From the NCBI GenBank assembly GCA_003577275.1, contig QEVO01000002.1, positions 558,001-622,000 of the forward strand: a stretch of 64,000 bases of DNA. The letters run 5' to 3'. This document shows, in pieces, positions 53,162 to 62,481 of the stretch. The notes beneath the pieces were generated by a model. That model was not told the origin of the DNA. It saw only the letters and a list, made by a program, of their open reading frames with translations, and searched no databases. The position numbers and the translations under genes are program-made. The number at the start of each line of letters is the position of its first letter. Positions within the stretch are counted from its first letter, which is position 1. This stretch comes from Pseudomonadota bacterium (lineage in GTDB: Bacteria; Pseudomonadota; Alphaproteobacteria; Sphingomonadales; Govanellaceae).

Positions 53162-54772
53162 ATGATCATGGCCTTTATCGATGCTCGCAACCTTCCCGCC
53201 GGCGAGGTGATCGAGCGCGATATCTGCATCATCGGCGCCGGCCCCGCCGGCTTGGCGTTGGCCAAGGAATTCGCCGCCGCCTCGGTTCGCGTCGCCATCA
53301 TCGAAAGCGGCGATCGGGAAGCGGACGGCGATACCCAGGCTTTGGCGTGGGGGCGCGTGGTCGGCCGGCCATACCCTGACCTTGACGTGGTGCGCCTGCG
53401 CTTTTTCGGCGGCACCTCCAACCACTGGGGCGGCAATGTCAAGCCGCTTGATCCGTGGGATTTTACGGAGCGGCCCTGGATCGCCCACAGCGGCTGGCCC
53501 ATCGCCGCGGCCGACCTGGCCGGGCCTTATAAACGCGCCGCCGCCTTTTGCGGTCTCGATGAGCACGCCTATGATGAAACCAAGTTGCGCCTAGAGCGCG
53601 GCCTGGTTCCGTGGGCCACCAAGGATGACGACATCAAAAGCTACATTTTTCACACCGTGGGCGAGCGGCGCATCCGCTTCGGTCCGTCGTACTACGATTT
53701 TTTCAAAACGGCGGCCAACATCGATGTCTTCTTGAACGCCAACGTGCAACGCCTGGCCCATGATGAGGCGCAAAAATTGGTAAGCGGCATCATTGTCCGC
53801 ACCCTGACGGATAAGCAACTGACGTTTCGCGCCAAGCGTTACGTTCTGGCCGCCGGCGGCATCGAAAATCCCCGCCTCCTGTTGTTGTCGCGCAACCGGG
53901 CGGGACATGCGCTCGGCAATGCCTATGATCTGGTCGGCCGCTATTTCATGGAGCACATCACCAACCCCGAGTTTGGCGAACTGATCCCCACCGACCCCAA
54001 CTTGAATTTGTCTTATTACCGCGCCGAGAAAAACGATTGGGGCGAGACCTGGGGCGTGTTCGGCATGGCCGAGGACATGCAGCGCCGCCACCAGTTGCCC
54101 AACATACGTTATCAGGTGGCCGACATCACCAATGTCTTCAACCAGAATGAAAACACGCCCGGCTTTCAATCCTTAAAAGCGTTCTCGGACTCGCTGAAGC
54201 AAGGCGAATTGCCCGCCAAGGCGGGCGATCATTTTCTCAATATCCTGCGCGACATCGACGATGTGGTGGCGCTGGCATATTATCGTCTGCGCTATGATCC
54301 CGATTACCCGCTGGTCAAGCTGAAGATCGTCGCCATCGGCGAGCAAGCGCCCAATCCCGAGAGTCGAGTTTATCTTGGCGAGGACAAGGACCGCTTCGGT
54401 CAGCCGGTCGCTGTGCTCGATTGGCGCTTGGTGGAAGCAGACAGCATCGGCATGCAACGCTCCACGGCGTTTCTCGCCCGGGCGCTGGCGCGCAACGGCA
54501 TCGGCCGCCTGGTGGATACCTTCCCCGAGAACGGCTTTGATTCCATCAACCCGCATCCGCATTACCATCACATGGGCACGACGCGGATGCACAACGATGC
54601 GAAATTGGGCGTCGTCGACAAGGACTGCCGCGTGCACGGCATGTCCAACCTTTTTATCGCCGGAAGCTCGGTGTTTCCGACGGTAGGCAACGTCAACCCG
54701 ACATTGACCATCATCGCGCTGGCGCTGCGGCTGGCGGACCATTTGAAGACTGACTTGGGAGGCGCGGCATGA
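53162..54772 (+). CDS. GMC-family FAD-dependent oxidoreductase, large subunit
   Basis: 536 residues: FAD-binding GAGPAGLALAKEFA near the N-terminus, GGTSNHWGGNV, YVLAAGGIENPRLLLL, and the active-site end HYHHMGTTRMHNDAKLG with catalytic His and VGNVNPTLTIIALALRLADHL. GMC members oxidise alcohols, sugars or cholesterol; the closest organisation is that of gluconate/fructose/sorbitol dehydrogenases. It has no signal peptide of its own, but the small gene overlapping its stop has a Tat-type one. AAGGG precedes the ATG at 53162. Confidence 0.88.
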   Translation: MIMAFIDARNLPAGEVIERDICIIGAGPAGLALAKEFAAASVRVAIIESGDREADGDTQALAWGRVVGRPYPDLDVVRLRFFGGTSNHWGGNVKPLDPWDFTERPWIAHSGWPIAAADLAGPYKRAAAFCGLDEHAYDETKLRLERGLVPWATKDDDIKSYIFHTVGERRIRFGPSYYDFFKTAANIDVFLNANVQRLAHDEAQKLVSGIIVRTLTDKQLTFRAKRYVLAAGGIENPRLLLLSRNRAGHALGNAYDLVGRYFMEHITNPEFGELIPTDPNLNLSYYRAEKNDWGETWGVFGMAEDMQRRHQLPNIRYQVADITNVFNQNENTPGFQSLKAFSDSLKQGELPAKAGDHFLNILRDIDDVVALAYYRLRYDPDYPLVKLKIVAIGEQAPNPESRVYLGEDKDRFGQPVAVLDWRLVEADSIGMQRSTAFLARALARNGIGRLVDTFPENGFDSINPHPHYHHMGTTRMHNDAKLGVVDKDCRVHGMSNLFIAGSSVFPTVGNVNPTLTIIALALRLADHLKTDLGGAA

Positions 54773-55122
54773 CCACCATCGACCGCCGTCAGGCATTGAT
54801 CGGACTGACCATCGTCTCGGCGCTGGCAGGCGCGGGCGTCGCCGCCGAGATCGGCGAGGCGATGGATCCCGCCTTGCCGCCCGCCGCCCACTTAAAACAC
54901 GCCGCCAGCGCGCGCATTCTGGGCCGGGCTTATCTGCAACAAGCGCCCGAGGAAGCCGATGCGCAAGCCCTCAACCGCTTATTGGGCGGCGATTCCGTCA
55001 CCCGGGAAACTTTGCGCGCCCGCATCGCCCGCGAGCTTGAGGCCGGCGATCTGGTCAATGTCGCCGGCTGCTTCATGGCGCGAACCGAAGCGCGCCTGTG
55101 CGCGCTGGCGGCGCTGAGTTAA
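54769..55122 (+). CDS. Small Tat-signal partner of the GMC oxidoreductase
   Basis: 117 residues. The N-terminus TIDRRQALIGLTIVSALAGAG is a twin-arginine signal, so the protein should be exported folded. It resembles the small subunits (gluconate 2-dehydrogenase subunit 3 / sorbitol dehydrogenase type) that escort GMC large subunits, but homology is only suggested by size, signal and position. The ATG overlaps the GMC stop (ATGA). It ends with one Cys pair in the tail (GCFMARTEARLCAL). Confidence 0.75.
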   Translation: MTTIDRRQALIGLTIVSALAGAGVAAEIGEAMDPALPPAAHLKHAASARILGRAYLQQAPEEADAQALNRLLGGDSVTRETLRARIARELEAGDLVNVAGCFMARTEARLCALAALS

Positions 55123-55123
55123 A

Positions 55124-55459
55124 CTAATAATCAAGCCGCTCACGGATATCGTAGTGCGCCGATTTGGCGTCAAAGCGGGCGAGCACGGCGCGCGCCTTTT
55201 GCGGCACATAGGCCGTTTCATAATCGTCGCCGGCAAACGCCTTGACATCCGCCAACGAGTCAAACCACATGACCGTCATGAATTCCACTTCCGCGCCGAG
55301 CGGCCGCCGGAACAACTGAATGCCGCGATAGCCTTTTACTCCCTTGGCGGCGATGCCGGGGAAAATTTCACTACGCAACAGCGTTTCGTAGACATCAGCA
55401 TTTGCCGGGGTTGTCCAGCCGCGCCACACCCGAGCTACGGAGCCAACTTTTTGCGTCAT
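55124..55459 (-). CDS. Antibiotic biosynthesis monooxygenase (ABM)-domain protein
   Basis: 111 residues. The ferredoxin-like ABM fold is suggested by VARVWRGWTTPANADVYETLL at the start and GYRGIQLFRR, EFMTVMWFDSLADVKAFAG later. Such small proteins are cofactor-free oxygenases or stress proteins; the true role is unknown. AGGAGG lies 7 bases before the ATG at 55459. It is convergent with the Tat-signal gene, 1 base apart, and downstream of a small membrane-protein gene. Confidence 0.8.
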   Translation of the reverse strand: MTQKVGSVARVWRGWTTPANADVYETLLRSEIFPGIAAKGVKGYRGIQLFRRPLGAEVEFMTVMWFDSLADVKAFAGDDYETAYVPQKARAVLARFDAKSAHYDIRERLDY

Positions 55460-55470
55460 GTCTTTGCCTC

Positions 55471-55722
55471 CTATCGCTTGCGCCACCATGTCTTAAGGCG
55501 TTGATACCACCGGCCCAGCGCCACCTCCATGCGGCGACGCCAGCGCCGCACCAGGGGAAAGTCATAGGATAGAACGAGCATGCCGAGCGGCAACATCCAG
55601 AACCCGACCACCGGCAAAAAACCCACCAGACCGCCAAGAATGAGAATAACGCCCAACGCCATACGGACAAGCTGGGAGTCGGGAATATTGATCTTGTGTC
55701 TGCCGAAACGAATTTGGGCCAT
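55471..55722 (-). CDS. Small membrane protein, PGPGW-like
   Basis: 83 residues with a hydrophobic hairpin (QLVRMALGVILILGGLVGFL and a second segment VVGFWMLPLGMLVLS) and a basic C-terminal tail rich in Arg/Trp. The GFWMLPLG loop resembles the PGPGW family of small inner-membrane proteins; function unknown. It lies between NAT and ABM genes on the same strand. Confidence 0.72.
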   Translation of the reverse strand: MAQIRFGRHKINIPDSQLVRMALGVILILGGLVGFLPVVGFWMLPLGMLVLSYDFPLVRRWRRRMEVALGRWYQRLKTWWRKR

Positions 55723-55748
55723 GTGCGACCCTTGAATGTGTTTGGGTG

Positions 55749-56537
55749 TCAGAGCGCCGGCGGCGCGTCGGGAACGATATCGGGGGCGATTTCGAGATTC
55801 AACAGGTCACGGACGACGGCGGCGACCTCTTCGCCGGAAGCCAGTTGCCGTTCCTCCGCCCCCTTTTCGGTCATGATCGTTAGCTGACGATTGACCAGGC
55901 GAATGCGGCGCCCCCGCTCTACCTTGGCCAGCACCAGGTTCTTGGTAAAGGGCGAACTGGGATGAGTGGCGATGAAATAGTTGGGCGCTTCGAAATCGAT
56001 GCGCTCCTGCGGCTCCAGGGTAAAGCCGTAAAGATCAAACCAGCGCGTGGGCAGGCTGGACTGCATGACCCACAGCTCGCCTTCCTGTTGCAGGCGGAAT
56101 GACGCCAGGGGCAGTTCGACCTCGGCTCCGGCGCGCAACGGGATGGGTTCCAGAAGGCCGGTGCCGCCGAAGCCGACGTCGGCGATCCAGGGCTCGCCAT
56201 CGATATCGACCTTGAGGAATGAATGAGAGCGCTGCCGCGGGGCTCTGACCCCCATCCATACCCGGGCGATCAGCGGCGTGACGGCAAAGCCCATCTCCCG
56301 CAGCAGGTCGCCAAACAGAAGGTTCAATTCAAAGCAGTAGCCGCCGCGTCCCTGGCGAACGATCTTGTCCTCCAAAGAGGCGCTGTCCAGGTTGACGGGC
56401 TGGCCGGACAGCGGATTCACGTTTTCAAAAACGATGGCGCCGACGTGCGCCTCGTGCAGCCCCTTGAGCGTCGCGAGAGTCGGCGATAACCCGCCCTCAT
56501 ACCCAATGCGCGACAAATACGCAGCAACATCGACCAT
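55749..56537 (-). CDS. Arylamine N-acetyltransferase
   Basis: 262 residues. NAT enzymes transfer acetyl from acetyl-CoA to arylamines via a Cys-His-Asp triad. The Cys lies in GRGGYCFELN (about residue 68), the His in RSHSFLKVDI (about 106) and the Asp in WIADVGFGG (about 121). Length is normal. It is the first gene of a leftward trio with a small membrane protein and an ABM protein. Confidence 0.93.
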   Translation of the reverse strand: MVDVAAYLSRIGYEGGLSPTLATLKGLHEAHVGAIVFENVNPLSGQPVNLDSASLEDKIVRQGRGGYCFELNLLFGDLLREMGFAVTPLIARVWMGVRAPRQRSHSFLKVDIDGEPWIADVGFGGTGLLEPIPLRAGAEVELPLASFRLQQEGELWVMQSSLPTRWFDLYGFTLEPQERIDFEAPNYFIATHPSSPFTKNLVLAKVERGRRIRLVNRQLTIMTEKGAEERQLASGEEVAAVVRDLLNLEIAPDIVPDAPPAL

Positions 56538-56866
56538 AGCCTACCTCTTCGCCTTCAAACCACGATGTTATAGCCGACAATCGTCAGACAGAGAAGGCGG
56601 CGCCAGGCCGCAGATATCTATTATAAATAAATATTTATTTAGATTAATCACTACCATTATCTGCCAAAAATGGCCGTCCGGGCAATTTCTTAGTGTTGCA
56701 CTTTTGTAACTATACCTTTGCATATATTCGCACCTGATCCGTTTGCTCTTGACCTGCGGGCCCGGGAAAAATTAAAAATACGTTCAATAAGAGGCGGCTA
56801 CACCGCCCCGATCGCTCAATAAGCTCATGAAGCATTCATTTTAATTGACCCTTTGGGAGGAGCGAC
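56538..56866. other. Intergenic promoter region between NAT and the TonB-dependent receptor
   Basis: 329 bases, divergent. 56600-56720 is AT-rich, with ttgcac at 56696-56701 and tgcata/catata about 17-19 bases later, a possible promoter for the receptor. A TTGACC and GGGAGGAG lie close to the ATG. I see no Fur box, riboswitch or gene. Confidence 0.35.
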
Positions 56867-59287
56867 ATGTCCAATTTTCATCGTTATCTAACCTCTAGCG
56901 TCTCAGTCGCCGCCGTCGTCATCGCCGGCGGCTTATGCGTTTCGCCGTCATTGGCGGCGGATAATGGCGTCGCCGACGACATCATCGGCGAAATCCTGGT
57001 CACCGCCCGCAAACGGACGGAATCATTGCAGGACGTTCCGATCTCCATCGGCGCGGTCACCGGCGAGCAGGCGCGCAATTTCGGCGCCGACAACATCGTC
57101 GATCTGTCGCGCAACGTGGCGGGCCTGACCATCGCCGATTTAGGCCCGGGGCAAAGCCAGGTCGCCATTCGCGGCGTCAGCTCCGGCCAGGTGGTGCGCG
57201 ACGAGTCGAGCCGCAAGGAAACGGTCAGCGTCTACCTGGATGAATCGGCGGTCTCGGTCGCCCTGTTCACCCCCGACCTGGACCTTTTCGACACCAACCG
57301 CATCGAAGTGCTGCGCGGCCCGCAAGGAACCTTGTTTGGCTCCGGTTCCCTGGGCGGCACCATCCGCTACATCACCAATATGCCGAACCTGAACGAGTTC
57401 GAAGGCGCGGTCGAGGGCTCGATCTCGACCATCGAGCATGGCAGCGAATCGTTTGCCTTGCGCGGCGCGGTCAACGCCCCCTTGGTGGAAGGCAAAGCGG
57501 CGGTCCGCGCCGTCGGTTACTATAACGACTACGGCGGGTTCGTTGACGCCATCGATCATGACGGCAGCATCGACAAGAACGTCAACAGCGGCGAAAAATA
57601 CGGCGGCCGCCTGGCGGTGACCTTCGCGCCATCGGAAAACCTCACCGTAACGCCGCGCGTGGTGTACCAGCGGCTGGAAACCGATGGCTACCCGCGGGGC
57701 GACGTGATCAATCTGTTTCTCAATCCCTATACCACGACGCGGCCCGCCGGCACCTTCGGCTCGCTGCAACAGTTCCGGCAAACCCCGGAAGGACTGACTG
57801 ATGATTTTCTGTTGATCGACGGCAAGATCGATTATGAGTTCGATGGCGCGACCTTGACCTCGGTAACGTCATACACCGACCGCGAGGTCGATGTGATGCG
57901 TGATTCGGCGCAGCTCACCGGCCAGATTACCGGCGTGCTCATCGGCGTGCCAACCTTGGCGACCATGGATGCGCCGCTGCTGGACGAGACGACCCTGGAA
58001 GTGTTCACCCAGGAAATCCGCTTAGCGTCAAACGGCGATGGGCCGCTGCAGTGGTTGGTTGGCGGCTATTACATCGACCAGAACAAAACCTATGGCCAAA
58101 CGCTCGATGTGCCTGGCTTTGCCGAAGCCTTCAATGATCTGACGGGCGCGGGGCTTACCGGCGCCGCCAGCAATCCTTTGTCCAATAATCCGGATAACCT
58201 GTTCATCTCGGATTTCGACATCGATATGCGTCAGTATGCGCTGTTTGGCGAAGCAAGCTATGATATCACCGAGGCCCTGACCGCCACCGTGGGCTTGCGC
58301 TGGTATGACTTTAAGGAGGAACGTACGGCAATCATCGCCGGCTTCTTCAACTGCGGCAATGATCTGGTCAATTGCTCGACCCCGGTCAACCTGCGTGACC
58401 GCACCACCTCCGATAAGGGCGTCAACCCACGCTTTATCCTGTCTTATGACGTCAATGAGGATTTCACGGTCAATGCTCAGGCGGCCAAGGGCTTCCGTTT
58501 GGGCGGCATCAACGATCCCTTGATCGAAGGGATTTGCGACGCCGACCAGGCGGCGTTGGGCGATGCCGACATCGAACGCTTCAAGAGCGAAAGCGTGTGG
58601 AACTATGAGATCGGCTTCAAGTCGAGCATGGCCAACGGCAAAGTGGTATTTAATGCCTCGGCCTACTATGTCGACATCAAGGACTTGCAGGTATCGGTAC
58701 GCCTGCCTTGCTCCTCCACCATCATCTTAAGCGTGCCCAAGGCGCGGTCCATCGGCTTGGAAGCGGAACTGTTCGCCAAGCCAACCGAGAATTTCGACTT
58801 CAGCATCGTCGCCAACTATAATGATGCCGAAGTGCGAAAAGGCGTGTCTCTGGTGGATATCCGTAAAGGCGATCAATTGCCAACCTCGCCCAAGTTCCAG
58901 ATCTCGGGCAATGCCACCTATAGCCAGCCGGTAAGCAATGGCCTTGACGGGTTCATCAGCTTTACCGTGCAGTATGTAGGCAGTTCCTACAGCTTCCTGC
59001 TTGACCAGAGGAACGATTCGACGCTACCGATCAATATCCGTTTCGGCCGCGATCCTAACGATCCGTTGGCGATCAACTTCCCAACCAAGCTTGACAGCTA
59101 CACCATCGGCAATGTCCGGGTGGGCGTGAAAAGCGTCGACCGCTGGGAAGTGGTGCTTTACGCCAACAATATCTGGGATGAACGGGCGCAACTGGCCCTT
59201 GACCGCGAACGCGGCGGTGAAGGCCGCGTGGCGTATTTGAGAAATCAGCCGCGCACCTTCGGATTGTCGGCGCGCACCGAGTTCTAA
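56867..59287 (+). CDS. TonB-dependent outer-membrane receptor
   Basis: 806 residues. A signal peptide (to about SLAA, residue 31) precedes the TonB-box-like EILVTARKRTESLQDVP, the plug with TIADLGPGQSQVAIRGV and NRIEVLRGPQGTLFGSGS, and a large barrel ending in an aromatic (TFGLSARTEF). It belongs to the broad FecA/sphingomonad-type receptors with unknown ligand; siderophore or plant-glycan uptake are options. GGGAGGAG lies just before the ATG. Powered presumably by the tonB operon at 19-21.6 kb. It stands alone. Confidence 0.93.
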   Translation: MSNFHRYLTSSVSVAAVVIAGGLCVSPSLAADNGVADDIIGEILVTARKRTESLQDVPISIGAVTGEQARNFGADNIVDLSRNVAGLTIADLGPGQSQVAIRGVSSGQVVRDESSRKETVSVYLDESAVSVALFTPDLDLFDTNRIEVLRGPQGTLFGSGSLGGTIRYITNMPNLNEFEGAVEGSISTIEHGSESFALRGAVNAPLVEGKAAVRAVGYYNDYGGFVDAIDHDGSIDKNVNSGEKYGGRLAVTFAPSENLTVTPRVVYQRLETDGYPRGDVINLFLNPYTTTRPAGTFGSLQQFRQTPEGLTDDFLLIDGKIDYEFDGATLTSVTSYTDREVDVMRDSAQLTGQITGVLIGVPTLATMDAPLLDETTLEVFTQEIRLASNGDGPLQWLVGGYYIDQNKTYGQTLDVPGFAEAFNDLTGAGLTGAASNPLSNNPDNLFISDFDIDMRQYALFGEASYDITEALTATVGLRWYDFKEERTAIIAGFFNCGNDLVNCSTPVNLRDRTTSDKGVNPRFILSYDVNEDFTVNAQAAKGFRLGGINDPLIEGICDADQAALGDADIERFKSESVWNYEIGFKSSMANGKVVFNASAYYVDIKDLQVSVRLPCSSTIILSVPKARSIGLEAELFAKPTENFDFSIVANYNDAEVRKGVSLVDIRKGDQLPTSPKFQISGNATYSQPVSNGLDGFISFTVQYVGSSYSFLLDQRNDSTLPINIRFGRDPNDPLAINFPTKLDSYTIGNVRVGVKSVDRWEVVLYANNIWDERAQLALDRERGGEGRVAYLRNQPRTFGLSARTEF

Positions 59288-59313
59288 TTTACGCCGGACA
59301 AAAGTCTTAGGGG

Positions 59314-59346
59314 AAACGCCCGCGATCTTTCGCGGGCGTTTTTCTT
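59314..59346 (+). terminator. Rho-independent terminator after the TonB-dependent receptor
   Basis: Stem aaacgcccgcg / cgcgggcgttt with a short loop, running into tttcttgg. It starts 27 bases after the stop codon. Confidence 0.9.
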
Positions 59347-59411
59347 GGCCTTGCGCAGCGGCATTGTCCGCCGTCATTGGGCGATGGGCGTTGGCATGAT
59401 ATGTTGATAGA

Positions 59412-59858
59412 ATGACCGCACCCCATAAGACCGCCGCTGCGGAAGGATACTGGGAGCATTTTCCCCACGATGCTGATGTGGGGCTGCGCGGATTCGGGCC
59501 GACCCGGGAGATCGCTTTCGCCGCCGCCGCCCGCGGCTTGGCCGCCGCCATCACCGATCCCGCCGTCGTCGCGCCTAAACAGCGCATTCAGATTACCGCC
59601 ACCGCTCCCGACGACGAATTTTTATTCATCGAATGGCTCAACGCGCTGATTTACGAAATGGCGACGCGGCGGATGCTGTTTTCACGTTTTAACGTGCAAC
59701 CTACCGCCGGCGGCATCGTCGCGGAGGCGTGGGGCGAGCCGGTGGACGTTGAGCGCCATCAGCCGTCGGCGGAAGTCAAGGGGGCAACGCTGACCATGCT
59801 CGATGTCAACAAGCAAGCCAACGGCCAATGGCGCGCGCAATGCGTCATCGACGTATAG
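59412..59858 (+). CDS. Archease, RtcB activator
   Basis: 148 residues. Archease lets RtcB make multiple turnovers and widens its nucleotide use. The start YWEHFPHDADVGLRGFG matches the family (HTADxG) and later metal-binding Asp sites occur in the last part. It lies 10 bases upstream of rtcB, the usual pairing. GTTGATAG precedes the ATG. Confidence 0.9.
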   Translation: MTAPHKTAAAEGYWEHFPHDADVGLRGFGPTREIAFAAAARGLAAAITDPAVVAPKQRIQITATAPDDEFLFIEWLNALIYEMATRRMLFSRFNVQPTAGGIVAEAWGEPVDVERHQPSAEVKGATLTMLDVNKQANGQWRAQCVIDV

Positions 59859-59868
59859 GAGGCGCGAC

Positions 59869-61299
59869 TTGGATCTTACCCGCTTCGAAAAAGTCTCCGC
59901 AGTCGAATGGCGCGTCGAGCCCTTCGGCGACATGCGGGTGCCGGCAATCCTTTATGCCGACGCCGACCTGGTGCGCGACATGGATGACAAAGTATTCGAG
60001 CAGATGACCAACGTCGCCGCCCTGCCCGGCATCGTGCGCGCCAGCTACGCCATGCCCGACGCTCATTGGGGCTATGGCTTTCCCATCGGCGGCGTCGCCG
60101 CCTTCGATGCCGATGACGGCGGCGTGGTCTCCGCCGGCGGCGTCGGCTTCGACATATCCTGCGGCGTGCGCACGCACCTGACCGGCCTCTCAGCAGCGGC
60201 GGTAAAGCAGAAAAAAGAACGGCTGGCCGATGCCTTGTTCGCCCATATTCCGGCGGGACTGGGCAGCACCGGGGCGATCACGCTGGATGATGCACAGATG
60301 AGCGCCATGTTGCTGGACGGCGCGGGCTGGGCAGTGGCGCGCGGCTGGGGCGAAAGCGAGGATTTGCCGCGCATCGAAGAAGGCGGGCGAATGATCGGCG
60401 CACGGCCGGATTGCATCTCCGATAAAGCCAAAAGCCGCCAGCGCCGGGAGATGGGCACGCTCGGTTCCGGCAATCATTATCTGGAAGTGCAGGAAGTGGC
60501 GGAAGTTTATGACGACGCCATCGCCGCCGTCTTCGGCTTGGCGCTAGGCGATGCGGTGGTCACCATCCATTGCGGCTCGCGCGGACTGGGCCATCAGATC
60601 GGCAGCGAGTATTTGCGCGACATGGCGCTGGCGGCCAAGGAGTACGGCATCACGCTTCCCGATCGCGAACTGGCTTGCGCGCCCATCCGCTCTGATCTTG
60701 GCGAACGGTATTTAGGCGCCATGCGCGCCGCCATCAACTGCGCGCTGGCCAATCGGCAGATCATCGGTCATCTGACGCAGGAAGTATTCGGCCACATCTT
60801 CTTAAAATCTCAGCTGAAGCTGATGTTCGATGTCTCCCACAATACCTGCAAGGAGGAAACGCACGAGATCGACGGCAAGCGCAAAACCCTTCATGTGCAT
60901 CGCAAGGGCGCTACCCGCGCCTTCGGGTCCGGTCACCCGAGTTTGCCGCAACCGCTCCGCGACGTCGGCCAGCCGGTGATCATCGGCGGCAGCATGGGAA
61001 CCCATTCCTATATTCTCGTTGGTACGACCGAAAGCGAGCGCAAGGCGTTTTCCTCCGCCTGCCATGGCGCGGGCCGCGCCATGAGCCGGCACGCCGCCGT
61101 CAAACGCTGGCGCGGGCGGGAGCTGGTGGACGATCTGGCGCGACACGGCGTCATCGTCAAGAGCCCATCGCTGCGCGGCGTGGCAGAAGAAGCGCCCGGC
61201 GCTTACAAGGATGCCGGCGCGGTGGTCGATGCCGCGCAAGAGGCGGGACTGGCGCGCAAGGTCGCGCGTCTGCGGCCGATGATCTGCATCAAGGGATAA
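59869..61299 (+). CDS. rtcB: RNA-splicing ligase RtcB
   Basis: 476 residues. RtcB joins 2',3'-cyclic phosphate and 5'-OH RNA ends using GTP and Mn. Metal and guanylation sites are visible: GFDISCGVRT (Cys ligand), GSGNHYLEVQ, IHCGSRGLGHQ, VSHNTCKEE, GSMGTHSYI and CHGAGRAMSR. The latter His is the guanylated nucleophile. TTG start with AGGAGG 7 bases upstream. No RtcA or RtcR is in the window; the pair probably repairs damaged RNA. Confidence 0.95.
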   Translation: MDLTRFEKVSAVEWRVEPFGDMRVPAILYADADLVRDMDDKVFEQMTNVAALPGIVRASYAMPDAHWGYGFPIGGVAAFDADDGGVVSAGGVGFDISCGVRTHLTGLSAAAVKQKKERLADALFAHIPAGLGSTGAITLDDAQMSAMLLDGAGWAVARGWGESEDLPRIEEGGRMIGARPDCISDKAKSRQRREMGTLGSGNHYLEVQEVAEVYDDAIAAVFGLALGDAVVTIHCGSRGLGHQIGSEYLRDMALAAKEYGITLPDRELACAPIRSDLGERYLGAMRAAINCALANRQIIGHLTQEVFGHIFLKSQLKLMFDVSHNTCKEETHEIDGKRKTLHVHRKGATRAFGSGHPSLPQPLRDVGQPVIIGGSMGTHSYILVGTTESERKAFSSACHGAGRAMSRHAAVKRWRGRELVDDLARHGVIVKSPSLRGVAEEAPGAYKDAGAVVDAAQEAGLARKVARLRPMICIKG

Positions 61300-61306
61300 G
61301 GAAGTT

Positions 61307-61555
61307 TCAGCTCTGCTTCTTTTTCACCATGTCGACGATCCACAACAGCACGATAGCGCCCACCGTGGCGGTGATCAGCGAGCCGATGAGGCCGTTGGTG
61401 GAAATTCCCAGAAAGTTGAAAATGAAGCCGCCCACCACCGCGCCGATGATGCCGACGGCGAGATTGACCCACAGGCCGAAGCCGCCCCCCTTCATCAATT
61501 TGCCGGCCAGAAAGCCGGCCAGCGCGCCGATGATCAAGAACCAGATGATATTCAT
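61307..61555 (-). CDS. GlsB/YeaQ/YmgE-family stress membrane protein
   Basis: 82 residues and three hydrophobic segments with the glycine-rich patterns IIGALAGFLAGKLMKGGGFG, VGIIGAVVGGFIFNFLG and LITATVGAIVLLWIV. These are typical of transglycosylase-associated proteins YeaQ and GlsB. Function unknown, often stress-induced. GGGGAG lies before the ATG at 61555. It is convergent with rtcB. Confidence 0.9.
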   Translation of the reverse strand: MNIIWFLIIGALAGFLAGKLMKGGGFGLWVNLAVGIIGAVVGGFIFNFLGISTNGLIGSLITATVGAIVLLWIVDMVKKKQS

Positions 61556-61595
61556 CACGATCTCCCCTTTTGCATGAACGATCAGAAGCCACGGA

Positions 61596-62297
61596 TCACG
61601 CGGCGGCTTTTTCACCGCCGACGAATTTATAGACGACGGCGGCAAGTACGCCGCCGATGATGGGCGCCACCCAGAACAACCAAAGCTGCTGCAAGGCGAT
61701 GCCGCCTTCCACCAACGCCGGACCGGTGCTGCGCGCCGGATTGACCGACGTATTAGTCACCGGAATGGTGATCAGGTGGATGAGCGTCAGCCCCAAACCG
61801 ATGGCGATGGGGGCAAAGCCGGCTGGCGCGCGGGCATCCGTTGCGCCAAGAACGATGAGCACGAAGAACATCGTCATCACCCCTTCGGTCACCGCCGCCG
61901 CGGCCAGGCCATAGCCGCCGGGGGAATGGACGCCGAAACCGTTGGACGCCAGCCCTTGCGTCAGATCATAGCCTTCGCGGCCGGCGGCGATGTAGCACAG
62001 CACCAGCGCCGCCAGCACCGCACCCACCACCTGGGCGATGATGTAGGGAGCGACGTCGGCCGCCTTGAAGCGTCCGGCGGCGCACAGGCCGATGGTGATG
62101 GCCGGGTTCAAGTGGCAGCCCGAGATGTGGCCGATGGCGTAGGCCATGGTCAGCACCGTCAAGCCGAAGGCCAGCGCCACGCCGGCAAAGCCGATGCCAA
62201 GATCAGGATAGGCCGCCGCCAAAACGGCGCTGCCGCAGCCGCCGAGCACGAGCCAAAAGGTGCCGAGTAATTCAGCCAATAGCTTTCTGGGGTTCAT
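61596..62297 (-). CDS. aqpZ: Aquaporin Z
   Basis: 233 residues and six membrane helices with two NPA loops: [11 protein letters not shown] and [11 protein letters not shown]. The selectivity-filter Arg follows the second NPA (NPAR), and the lengths fit AqpZ, a water channel, rather than the glycerol facilitator GlpF. It is transcribed ahead of the GlsB gene and divergent from trmFO. Confidence 0.95.
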   Translation of the reverse strand: MNPRKLLAELLGTFWLVLGGCGSAVLAAAYPDLGIGFAGVALAFGLTVLTMAYAIGHISGCHLNPAITIGLCAAGRFKAADVAPYIIAQVVGAVLAALVLCYIAAGREGYDLTQGLASNGFGVHSPGGYGLAAAAVTEGVMTMFFVLIVLGATDARAPAGFAPIAIGLGLTLIHLITIPVTNTSVNPARSTGPALVEGGIALQQLWLFWVAPIIGGVLAAVVYKFVGGEKAAA

Positions 62298-62481
62298 GGT
62301 GCGCCTTTCCGATTGATGGTTGTGTTCAACTCAACTCGGGTACCGGCACGCAACGAGGGGCTGATCTTAACGCCAATCGCCCCGATCTTCCTTCCCGGGA
62401 AGACGGCCTGAGTGTAATCCGATTCTTGAGCCTGGAATAGGACTTTACGGGGGGCGCGATCCGGCGCTACACCCTGAGGCC

